From positions 1 to 55,504 of the forward strand of contig JAUIDY010000028.1 of assembly GCA_030428385.1 (NCBI GenBank): a stretch of 55,504 nucleotides of DNA. The letters are read 5' to 3'. The notes under the pieces are model-generated. The model ran no database searches. It was not told the origin of the DNA and saw only the letters and a program-made list of their open reading frames with translations. The position numbers were made by a program, and so were the translations under genes. Each line of letters opens with the position of its first letter. The stretch's first letter is position 1. Source of the stretch: Rhodothermia bacterium. Its GTDB lineage: Bacteria; Bacteroidota; Rhodothermia; Rhodothermales; JAAAOL01. Below are positions 8,722-15,725 of the stretch, one piece after another.

Positions 8722-9315
8722 TCAGCTGAAATAGTGACCATAACAGGTCGGGCAATAGGTATGGCTGGTTTGGGCGGGGATCTGCGCCACCCACGCCGGA
8801 ACCCAATCCCACCGGTGAACAATCTGCTGATGAGACACCCGGCGGCAGTACACACATTGATGAAGCCATCCCTTGGCGTCACGGTACACCTGTTCATGGG
8901 GCCTCTCTGCGGGACGGTTGTGCGGTTCCTCTACCAGAAGGGCATTAACAACCAGCAGCCCGCCTTGCTTCAAAGGATAGACAATCTGACGAAACCGACG
9001 GTACCGATCGGGGCTGCTACACTCATACTCATGCTCCCAGCGTTTTCCCGAATCCTGGCAGCGCCGGTACGCCGCTTCGTAATAGGAGCGCAGGACTGGC
9101 GCAAACGCATCAAGAATACTGACTCCGAGTTTCCATCGGGTGGCAAGGGCTGGTTCGCCGCCATTTGACGTCGCAAAACGATACCAGGCCGGATTGACAT
9201 AGGCCAGCCTCAGGTCGGGCCAAAGCCCGTAGATGACCCCCTTATGCTCCTCCAGATCAGCAAGGTCATAACCCTGCAATAACGTCGTAAAATCTACAAC
9301 TGACCGTCTCTTCAT
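8722..9315 (-). CDS. PAS-like sensor protein with C-terminal CxxC pair
   Basis: A soluble protein of about 197 residues from the ATG at 9315 (MKRRSVVDFTTLLQGYDLAD); an alternative start at 9411 adds 32 residues with no recognisable feature. The first two thirds look like a PAS domain: GVIYGLWPDLRLAYVNPAWY matches the usual start of a PAS core, followed by WEHEYECSSPDRYRRFRQIV and the late strand YPLKQGGLLVVNALL. The last 55 residues carry CVYCRRV and HTYCPTCYGHYF around RWDWVPAWV, a four-cysteine arrangement that could bind zinc. There is no kinase or DNA-binding domain, so it may be a signalling partner. I know of similar hypothetical proteins but no assigned function. Confidence 0.75.
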   Translation of the reverse strand: MKRRSVVDFTTLLQGYDLADLEEHKGVIYGLWPDLRLAYVNPAWYRFATSNGGEPALATRWKLGVSILDAFAPVLRSYYEAAYRRCQDSGKRWEHEYECSSPDRYRRFRQIVYPLKQGGLLVVNALLVEEPHNRPAERPHEQVYRDAKGWLHQCVYCRRVSHQQIVHRWDWVPAWVAQIPAQTSHTYCPTCYGHYFS

Positions 9316-9465
9316 GAACCGAAACCCTGTTGCCCCAAGGCCCAAGACGTGGACACCAACCGGGTTGGATAAATACCCTTTCCTATTATCCTCGAACACT
9401 CCGTAGAACAAGCAAAATCAATTCCAGAACTCCCCGTGCCTCTGAGGACGTCTTTTCATTGGTCT

Positions 9466-10638
9466 TTACTCCAAGGACGCAGGCACGCGCAGCACGGCAT
9501 CGACGGCAGGTTTGGGCTGCCGGTCGCGGGTGAACAGCAGTGGGTAGTTGGTGCGGTTGGGCACGGGGTAGCCATTCTTCCACGACATGCCATCGTGTAC
9601 ACCCCACAGCGTCACCCGGTCGATTTTGTCGCGTTTGCGGTAGAAGATCTCAAAAATCTCGGCATAGCGGTCGGCGAGGGCTTGCTCCATGTCGGCGGGG
9701 AGGCCGTCGGCGTAGGGGTCGAGGAATTCCTTAAACTCCTCCAACTGAAACTGCGGATGGCCCATCGCCTGCCCGATAATCTGGCCTTCCTTGGTGAGCG
9801 GCAGCACGTCCACGTCCAGTTCGGTAATCATCACCTTCACGCCCAGCGTGGCGAACGAGTCGATGGCGGCTTCGATGTATTCGTTTTTGGGGTAGTTAAG
9901 CCCCCAGTGACCCTGGATGCCCACGCCATCGATGCGAACGCCTTCAGCCTGCAACATCCGCACGAGCCGCATAATACCGTCGCGCTTGGCGGGCCGCCAC
10001 GCGTTGAAGTCGTTGTAATACAGTTCCGCGTTGGGCGCATACTCGCTGGCAAACCGGAAGGCTTCCTTGACCAGCAAGTCGCCATCGCCCACGCCGTTGA
10101 CCCACGTCGTCGGGCGGTACGAACCGTCGTTGTCGATAACTTCGTTGACCACGTCCCACGCATGGATGCGTCCAGCATAACGCCCCGCCACCGTCTCGAT
10201 GTGGCTACGCATCCGCTCGATCTGGGCGGTGGGGGTGTTGGGGTTGCCGTTGGCGTCCTGGAAAAACCACGCGGGCGTCTGGTTATGCCACACCAGCGTG
10301 TGCCCGATGATAAACAGGTCGTGCGCCTCGCCAAAATCCACGAAGGCGTCGGCAGGGCCGTAGTTATAAACACCCGGCTCCGGGTTGATCGGCCCGGCCT
10401 TCAGGACGTTCTCGGAAGTGATGGTGTTGAAGTGTTCGAGCACGACGGCCTGCGTCGCCGAATCGGCCCCGGTGACGATGCCGCCATTTACGGCGGTTCC
10501 GATCATAAAAGCGCCGTCATACGCAGCCTTAAGCGTTGAGGCAGCAGGCGGAGCGGTGGGGGCGGGAGTGTCGGTGGCCGAAGGCGTACAGCCCACAAGA
10601 AAAACAAGGAGCGCGACAAGGACGGAGGCGGTTTTCAT
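9466..10638 (-). CDS. GH10 endo-1,4-beta-xylanase, lipoprotein
   Basis: A retaining endo-xylanase of glycoside hydrolase family 10 that cuts the beta-1,4-xylose backbone of xylan. From the ATG at 10638 it has a lipoprotein signal (MKTASVLVALLVFLVGC, lipid Cys about 17), a Thr/Ala/Pro linker, and one GH10 barrel. The barrel shows SENVLKAGPINPEPGVYNY, HTLVWHNQTPAWFF, the acid/base E166 in WDVVNEVIDN, YYNDFN, GIQGHWGL and the nucleophile E273 in ITELDVDV, then TLWGVHDGMSW near the C-terminus. A start at 10728 is open but would bury the lipoprotein signal. It follows a secreted esterase on the same strand after 123 bp, so the two probably serve xylan breakdown together, with the xylanase held on the cell envelope. 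Confidence 0.95.
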   Translation of the reverse strand: MKTASVLVALLVFLVGCTPSATDTPAPTAPPAASTLKAAYDGAFMIGTAVNGGIVTGADSATQAVVLEHFNTITSENVLKAGPINPEPGVYNYGPADAFVDFGEAHDLFIIGHTLVWHNQTPAWFFQDANGNPNTPTAQIERMRSHIETVAGRYAGRIHAWDVVNEVIDNDGSYRPTTWVNGVGDGDLLVKEAFRFASEYAPNAELYYNDFNAWRPAKRDGIMRLVRMLQAEGVRIDGVGIQGHWGLNYPKNEYIEAAIDSFATLGVKVMITELDVDVLPLTKEGQIIGQAMGHPQFQLEEFKEFLDPYADGLPADMEQALADRYAEIFEIFYRKRDKIDRVTLWGVHDGMSWKNGYPVPNRTNYPLLFTRDRQPKPAVDAVLRVPASLE

Positions 10639-10761
10639 AGGGGTGAGGCGGGGCGGGTGGGTGGATGGATGCCGAGCGCCCCGCAAAATAGCCGCCCGTG
10701 TTGCGAAAGTCCACCACCAACAAAGCAAGCGGTCGTCAGATTACTTGTACCCGGAGCCTTT

Positions 10762-11670
10762 TCAGTCGCCTGTTTCCACCGTCCGGCGCAGCCAGTTTTC
10801 GGCGAGCCCCTTCCACCCATGCGAAGCCGACTCCTCGGACAAGGCGTATCCGTGCCCGCCCTGTTCAAACACATGCAGTTCAGCCGCCACACCGTTCGCC
10901 TTGAGGGCGGTGTAGAGGTTGATGCTGTTAAACGGGTGCACCACCGCGTCATCGCTGGAGTGGATGAGGAAGGTTGGCGGGGTGTCGGCGGTCACACGTA
11001 GGTGGTTGGAGAAGCGTCCTTTCTGCGCGTCCGTGGCTTCCTCGCCCAGTAGGCCCCGCTGCGAGCCGCCGTGGGTGTAGTCATCCTGCATCGTGACCAC
11101 GGGATACACCAGCACCATAAAGTCGGGGCGGTTGCTTTGGTCGAGGTGGTCGCCTTTGCCGCTGGAGAAATCCTGTGCGAAGTGCGTGCCGATGGTGGAG
11201 GACAGATGCCCGCCTGCCGAGAAGCCTAAAATCCCAACCTTGTTGGGGTCGATGTTCCATGCCTCGGCGCGGCTGCGCATCAGCCGGAGCGCCTGCTGGG
11301 CGTCTTGAATCGGCACGGCGTGATGCCCGTTGGGCAGGCGGTATTTTAAGACGCCCGCCGTAAAGCCTTGCCCCGCCAGCCACTCGGCGATGGCGGCCCC
11401 CTCGTGGTTCTGGCACACGACCGAGTAGCCTCCGCCCGGCACCACCAACACCGCCGCGCCCAGCGCCGCCGCCGCGTCCGGCTGATACACGGTCAGCGTC
11501 GGCTCGGTGATGTTGCCGACGCAAAAGTCGCCCGTTTCGGGGCCGGTGAGTTCGTTGGAGTCCGGCGGCCCGTCCGGCCACAAGGCGATGGTTTCCTGAG
11601 CAACCGCGTATGGGCTATTGATCGCCCATAGCACCATTCCAACCAACACGGCGAGGCGTAATGATTTCAT
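10762..11670 (-). CDS. secreted alpha/beta-hydrolase esterase, acetyl-xylan-esterase-like
   Basis: An exported alpha/beta hydrolase of 302 residues. The signal peptide is MKSLRLAVLV to AVAQ (about 25 residues). The oxyanion loop is VVPGGGYSVV, the nucleophile elbow GFSAGGH has S151, the acid is D240 or D241 (HSSDDAVV), and H273 (GGHGYAL) completes the triad. This layout fits the BD-FAE-like and acetyl-xylan esterase groups, which strip acetyl or feruloyl groups from xylan side positions. The GH10 xylanase immediately downstream supports that role but does not prove it. A TATAAT hexamer lies about 55 bp upstream of the start. A general carboxylesterase is the main alternative. Confidence 0.88.
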   Translation of the reverse strand: MKSLRLAVLVGMVLWAINSPYAVAQETIALWPDGPPDSNELTGPETGDFCVGNITEPTLTVYQPDAAAALGAAVLVVPGGGYSVVCQNHEGAAIAEWLAGQGFTAGVLKYRLPNGHHAVPIQDAQQALRLMRSRAEAWNIDPNKVGILGFSAGGHLSSTIGTHFAQDFSSGKGDHLDQSNRPDFMVLVYPVVTMQDDYTHGGSQRGLLGEEATDAQKGRFSNHLRVTADTPPTFLIHSSDDAVVHPFNSINLYTALKANGVAAELHVFEQGGHGYALSEESASHGWKGLAENWLRRTVETGD

Positions 11671-11724
11671 GTTTCAGTTAATGCTTTCGGTTTTCAGCGA
11701 TCAGGGAATTGTGCCTGAATCAAG

Positions 11725-11730
11725 ATTATA
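11725..11730 (-). promoter_or_regulatory. possible -10 element upstream of esterase
   Basis: Minus strand reads TATAAT in an AT-rich intergenic patch, 55 bp before the esterase ATG. No good -35 box is found at the usual spacing. It also reads TAATCTTG, one mismatch from the Bacteroidota -7 box TAnnTTTG. Confidence 0.35.
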
Positions 11731-11781
11731 AACCAATTAAGCTGGTCGAGCCATTCATTTAAACAATGATAAGAGCAAAAC

Positions 11782-12201
11782 TCAATTGTTTGTCATTAAT
11801 CGAGATTCTGCAAGTTCAGACACAAGTTCTTTGTTTGGCTTCTGAGAATTGTAATGCTCCTTCCCATGCCAAGAATCTGTGTTCAACCAGTTAGTGTGCT
11901 TCCCAACAAGTTCGACAAGCTTATCATGTTCGACCAAGTACCATTCACCTTGGAGAGGAAACGCTATGTAGAGCCCTTTTCCAAGATACTTTTTAGCGAT
12001 AGCAACTCGGGACTTTAGCTGCACCCGAAGAGTCTCCTCTCCATCCTTGTGATAAGCAAGGAAATCAGCACCTTGCCAGTCATCAGCAAGTTTGATGCAA
12101 TTGAATCCAAAGTCAGCCAGTAATCCAGCAACTTTTTGAAAGTTGTAAATCTCTTTCTGCTTGGAGTTAAGCTCTGAGTACTTGATGCGTTGTAACTTCA
12201 T
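11782..12201 (-). CDS. PD-(D/E)XK-like hypothetical protein, AT-rich, probably acquired
   Basis: A 139-residue hypothetical protein of a type seen scattered across unrelated bacteria. The N-terminal half (SELNSKQKEIYNFQKVAGLL, then GFNCIKLADDWQGADF) leads into a core with D46 in GADFLA and Q61-L-K63 in RVQLKSR. The spacing D-x14-QxK resembles the active site of PD-(D/E)XK nucleases with Gln in place of the acidic residue; LYIAFPLQGEWYLVEHDKL would be the following strands. Base composition is visibly AT-richer than every neighbour, with codons such as TTT, AAA and AAT frequent, which points to horizontal transfer. It sits alone between the esterase and pepF with no methylase, toxin or integrase next to it. 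Nuclease activity is inference only. Confidence 0.72.
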   Translation of the reverse strand: MKLQRIKYSELNSKQKEIYNFQKVAGLLADFGFNCIKLADDWQGADFLAYHKDGEETLRVQLKSRVAIAKKYLGKGLYIAFPLQGEWYLVEHDKLVELVGKHTNWLNTDSWHGKEHYNSQKPNKELVSELAESRLMTNN

Positions 12202-12239
12202 CGTTGTCTTGGTTTAATTCATTACTCACTCTTCATCCA

Positions 12240-14012
12240 TCACCCTGCCAGCGCTTCGGCCTCCACAATCAGCGCCTCAATCGCGTCGAGCCCCTGGTGC
12301 CAGAAACTCAGGTCGGTGAGGTCGATGCCGAGGTGGCCGACGAGGACGTGGGGCCAGTCGGAGCCGCCTGCGGCTAACAGCCCGAGGTATTTGTCGGGGA
12401 AGCCCGCGCCTTCTTCGAGGTATTTGGCGTAGAGCGCCAGCACCAGCAGTTCGCCGAACGCATAGGCATACACGTAGCCCGGCGTGTGCAAGAAGTGCGG
12501 GATGTAGCTCCACCAGTGGCGGTAGTGGTCGCCCAGGGTCACGCTGCCCTGAAACATGGCAGTCTGCGTCTCCAGCCAGAAGTCGCCAAACTGGTCGGCG
12601 GTGAGTTCGCCCTGCTCGCGGCGGGCCGTGTGAATGCGGTGCTCGAAACGGTTCATCGCCACCTGCCGGAAGACGGTCGCGATGGTGTCGTCGATTTTGC
12701 CAACCAGCATCGCCAGCTTGTTCTGCGGGTCGTCTTCGGCGCGCATCAGCCGCTGGAAGACCAGCATCTCGCCAAAGACGGAGGCCGTCTCGGCGGTGGT
12801 GAGCGGCGTGCCCGACTGCAAGACGCCCTGCTCCCGCGCGAGGTACTGGTGGACGCCGTGGCCCAGTTCATGCGCCAGCGTCTGCACATCGCGGATCTTG
12901 CCGGTGTAGTTCATCAGCACGTAGGGGTGTGCACTCGGCACGGCGCTGTGGCTAAACGCGCCGCCGCGCTTGCCCGGACGCAGCGCCGCATCAATCCACC
13001 GCTTCTCGAAAAAGTGCCCGGCGATGGTGCCCATGTCGGGGTGGAAATCACCGTACGCATCCAGCACGAGGTCGCGGGCGTCGTCCCAGTCGTAGCGCGT
13101 GTCCGCCTCGCCGACGGGGGCGTAGCGATCGTAGTCGTACATATCATCGTAGCCCAGCAACTGCCGCTTGAGGGTGTAGAACCGCGCCACGAGGTCGTAG
13201 CGGCTCGTCACCGCGCCGATGAGCGCCTCCACCGTTTCGTCCTCGACTTCGTTGGCGTGGTTGCGGCTGGCGATCCAGTGCGGGTACGACCGCAGCCGGT
13301 CCGTCGCGGCTTTGTCAGCGAGCAGCGTGTTGAACACATACGTCAGCGTGCGCTGCTGTCCCTCCAACCCTTCAGTGAACGCCAGCGCGGCGCTGCGGCG
13401 CAGGTCGCGGTCCGGTTCGTAGAGCTTCGAGAGGACCTGCTGCTGCGTCAGCATCTCATCCCCGAGCGTAAAACGCATCGAGCCGATGGTTTCGTCGAAG
13501 TAACGGTTCCACGCGCCCCGTCCGGTGATATTTTTTTCGGCGACGACTTTTTCCTCCGGCTCGGTGAGCACGTGGTCTTTTTGCAGCCGCTGCACCTCAA
13601 GATGGTGCTTCCACCCTGCCAGGGTTTCATCAGCCAGCAGTTCCTCAGCGCGCTCGTCGGCCAGCGCCACCCATTCCAGTTCGAAAAACAACAGCTTCTG
13701 GTTCGTCTGGGTATAGGCCTCGCGCACCTGCTGCAACAGCGCCCCGGCAGACGGCGCGTTGGTGTCGGTGGACCAGTTGAGATACGCGTAGGTGTAGGCT
13801 TTCCCAAGGCTGTCGGCGAGTTCTTCGTAGCGTATCAGGGCTTCGGCGAGGCCGTGGGCGTCCAGGTCGGCGACGCGCCCGTGGTAGGCTTCATAAAACG
13901 CTGTTGCTTTCTGGTCGGCAATGGCGAGATCACCCGTGAGCGCGCCTTCGGAGGGATACAGGTCGGTCAGGTTCCAGGTGATGTTTTCGGCTCCGGTGAG
14001 GGTTGTTTCCAT
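12240..14012 (-). CDS. pepF: oligoendopeptidase F, M3 family
   Basis: A cytosolic zinc metallopeptidase of family M3B that cleaves oligopeptides. From the ATG at 14012 (METTLTGAENITWNLTDLYP) it is 590 residues, typical for PepF. The zinc-binding motif is HELGH at 381-385 (QTLAHELGHGVHQYLA), and the third ligand lies in TTAETASVFGEMLVFQ about 28 residues later. The helical N-terminal domain contains LGKAYTYAYLNWSTDTNAP, a usual PepF segment, and the C-terminus has HWWSYIPHFLHTPGYVYAYAF. A start at 14084 adds 24 residues of Arg/Pro-rich sequence with no family match. It diverges from the YtxJ/TlpA redox pair across about 140 bp. Confidence 0.95.
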   Translation of the reverse strand: METTLTGAENITWNLTDLYPSEGALTGDLAIADQKATAFYEAYHGRVADLDAHGLAEALIRYEELADSLGKAYTYAYLNWSTDTNAPSAGALLQQVREAYTQTNQKLLFFELEWVALADERAEELLADETLAGWKHHLEVQRLQKDHVLTEPEEKVVAEKNITGRGAWNRYFDETIGSMRFTLGDEMLTQQQVLSKLYEPDRDLRRSAALAFTEGLEGQQRTLTYVFNTLLADKAATDRLRSYPHWIASRNHANEVEDETVEALIGAVTSRYDLVARFYTLKRQLLGYDDMYDYDRYAPVGEADTRYDWDDARDLVLDAYGDFHPDMGTIAGHFFEKRWIDAALRPGKRGGAFSHSAVPSAHPYVLMNYTGKIRDVQTLAHELGHGVHQYLAREQGVLQSGTPLTTAETASVFGEMLVFQRLMRAEDDPQNKLAMLVGKIDDTIATVFRQVAMNRFEHRIHTARREQGELTADQFGDFWLETQTAMFQGSVTLGDHYRHWWSYIPHFLHTPGYVYAYAFGELLVLALYAKYLEEGAGFPDKYLGLLAAGGSDWPHVLVGHLGIDLTDLSFWHQGLDAIEALIVEAEALAG

Positions 14013-14154
14013 AGATGGTGTATGTAGCTTGTCTGCGTATTCAGGACGAGAAGATCGGGGTAACGGCTTCGCACATCGGCGCACAAAGCAAACGGCAGGG
14101 TGAAACAGCCACCGCCTTCTTTTGTTGTCTCGCCAACCCTATTTGCGTGATTGT

Positions 14155-14511
14155 ATGGCCGAACCCAACCTTTTTCACTCCCTCGATTCGCTGGACGACC
14201 TAGAAGCTGCGCTTTCGCATTCAGAACAGGAGCCGGTGCTCGTCTACAAACACAGCCGGACGTGCTTCACCAGTTACCGCGCCCGACAAGAAATGCTAAC
14301 CATGAATGAGCCTGGCGACCCGCCGATCTACGAGGTGGTGGTACAGCAAGCCCGCCGTGTCTCGAATGAGGTGGCACAGCGCCTCGGCGTCCGCCACCAG
14401 TCGCCGCAGTTGATCCTCGTGCACCACCGCCAACCGCTGTTCGACACGTCGCATAGCTGGATCAAAGCCGAGCGCATCCGTCGCCAGTTGACGGAGGACC
14501 CGTCTGAATGA
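14155..14511 (+). CDS. ytxJ: bacillithiol-system redox protein YtxJ (monothiol bacilliredoxin type)
   Basis: A small thioredoxin-fold protein of the YtxJ/BrxC family, which removes bacillithiol from S-bacillithiolated proteins in organisms that make that thiol. The first helix and strand (SLDDLEAALSHSEQEPVLVY) lead to KHSRTCFTSYRA with the single conserved Cys, and the C-terminal half has the cis-Pro region HQSPQLILVHHRQPLF. The ATG at 14155 (MAEPNLFHSL) is chosen; a start at 14122 adds 11 unrelated residues. The length of 118 residues fits the family. Its stop overlaps the start of the TlpA gene by four bases, so the pair is almost certainly one transcript. It implies that this organism makes bacillithiol, though no bsh gene lies in the window. 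Confidence 0.87.
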   Translation: MAEPNLFHSLDSLDDLEAALSHSEQEPVLVYKHSRTCFTSYRARQEMLTMNEPGDPPIYEVVVQQARRVSNEVAQRLGVRHQSPQLILVHHRQPLFDTSHSWIKAERIRRQLTEDPSE

Positions 14512-15098
14512 ATCGCTGGTGCCTGACGCTCGCTTTTGTATTTGCAGCCTGTCAACAACCCGACACGGTCACCCCTGCAACGCCACCCGACACAACCACG
14601 GCAGCCACCATCGACTCGGCGGCGTTTATGCAGGCTCTGCCCCACCTTGCAGAAGGTGCCAACCTGTCGCTCCCGTTTCCCGCGCCCGACTTCGCCCTTT
14701 CAACGCTTGACGGCGACACGCTGCGCATGGCCGACCTGCACGGCGACTGGGTGTTGCTGAACTTCTGGGCCACGTGGTGCGCCCCGTGCCTGGTCGAGAT
14801 CCCCGACCTTGCCGCATTACACACCGACCTAAACCCGCATGGCTTCCACGTCGTGGGCGTATCGTTGGATGAGGAAGGCTTCGGCGTCGTAGAACCGTTT
14901 GCACAAAAGCTGGAAATCTCTTATCCGCTCGTGGTGGACAACGGCACGATGGCCGCGGCCTACGGCGGCATTTACAGCCTGCCCACCACCTTTCTGATCG
15001 ACGCCGACGGGCAGGTGATTAACCGGTTCGTCGGCCTGTTTCCCAGCGCCGAGATGCACGCCCCGCTGCGCGACATGCTGGGCTTATCTGTTGAGTGA
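14508..15098 (+). CDS. TlpA-family thioredoxin-like lipoprotein
   Basis: A periplasm-facing thiol-disulfide oxidoreductase of the TlpA/ResA group. The N-terminus (MNRWCLTLAFVFAAC) is a lipoprotein signal with Cys at about 15, followed by a Thr/Pro linker. The thioredoxin domain starts at FPAPDFALSTLDGDTLRM; the active site is FWATWCAPC, and the cis-Pro loop is YSLPTTFLID, with GVSLDEEGF between them. The family reduces apocytochrome c or other envelope disulfides. It overlaps the YtxJ gene by ATGA, coupling a cytosolic and an envelope thiol enzyme in one operon. A GA-rich tract follows the stop codon directly, and no terminator hairpin is seen. Confidence 0.93.
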   Translation: MNRWCLTLAFVFAACQQPDTVTPATPPDTTTAATIDSAAFMQALPHLAEGANLSLPFPAPDFALSTLDGDTLRMADLHGDWVLLNFWATWCAPCLVEIPDLAALHTDLNPHGFHVVGVSLDEEGFGVVEPFAQKLEISYPLVVDNGTMAAAYGGIYSLPTTFLIDADGQVINRFVGLFPSAEMHAPLRDMLGLSVE

Positions 15099-15140
15099 GG
15101 GAAGGGGAATGGGGTTAGAGGGAGGAGGAAGAAAGGGGGC
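15099..15140 (+). repeat. GA-rich tract after a stop codon
   Basis: Purine-rich simple sequence (GGGAAGGGGAATGGGG, then GAGGGAGGAGGAAGAAAGG) directly after the TlpA stop. Similar tracts follow the ABC permease (34978-35060) and sprA (46254-46290). Confidence 0.5.
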
Positions 15141-15210
15141 CATGGAAACGACACCAGCGACGTGCGGTGGCGCGAGCCTGCCCATACTGCCAATCTGATC
15201 GACCTGCCCC

Positions 15211-15630
15211 CTATTCTCCTTCGCCGCGTTCGGCTTCGAGGTTGATCAGGTAGTCTTCGATGCTGCTAACCAGGACGTGTTGTTCCTCGTCGATCTCTAC
15301 GGTCTCGATGTCGCCGGTGCGCACCATTTTTTTGATGCGGTTGCGGTCGATCATCTTGAGGATGCGGCGGGCTTCGCGGCGGGTGACGTGCCCGTTGCGA
15401 TAATCGACGGCGAAGGCGCGGATTTCCTCCACCTTGTCTTTGCGCAGGGAGATGACCCGCACTTCTTCATTGTCGTCGGTCAGGCTCCACCGCAGCGTCC
15501 CATCAATCAGGTGACGGTCCACCCAGCGCACCAGCGTCTGTTGCGAGATTTGCAGTTCCTCGGATAAAAGCTCAAGGGCAAACTCTTCACGTTCAACCGG
15601 TTGGGTTTTGGTGGCTCCAAAGACGCGCAT
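15211..15630 (-). CDS. tandem winged-helix DNA-binding-like protein
   Basis: A 139-residue highly charged cytosolic protein. Two helix-turn-helix-like modules can be seen. The first is SEELQISQQTLVRWVDRHLI with a following wing (GTLRWSLTDDNEEVRVISL). The second is VTRREARRILKMIDRNRIKK, then TGDIETVEIDEEQHVLVSSI, which resembles excisionase/MerR-type modules in which a short helix pair is followed by a wing and a last helix (EDYLINLEAE). It is therefore probably a small DNA-binding regulator or nucleoid-type protein. It is not linked by strand or spacing to a clear target; the neighbours are the TlpA operon (convergent) and the big T9SS cargo (same strand, 95 bp away, upstream). Function unknown. 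Confidence 0.7.
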   Translation of the reverse strand: MRVFGATKTQPVEREEFALELLSEELQISQQTLVRWVDRHLIDGTLRWSLTDDNEEVRVISLRKDKVEEIRAFAVDYRNGHVTRREARRILKMIDRNRIKKMVRTGDIETVEIDEEQHVLVSSIEDYLINLEAERGEGE

Positions 15631-15725
15631 ACAACAGGATCACTAATCAAGGAAAAGAAAAGAACAAATTTTATAGTCGAATTCTCCTCTTTCGTTCCAC
15701 ACAGGACGCGCGACGGCATAAAACG

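Noticed and set aside
2588-9376. Shared 14-mer GGTTGGATAAATAC upstream of two minus-strand genes (2588-2601 and 9363-9376)
   Set aside because: A 14-base match is expected by chance in a window of this size, and the distances to the two starts differ.
12486-14027. 513-codon plus-strand frame opposite pepF
   Set aside because: Val/Arg/His-rich composition typical of antisense frames in GC-rich DNA; pepF with HELGH is unmistakable on the minus strand.
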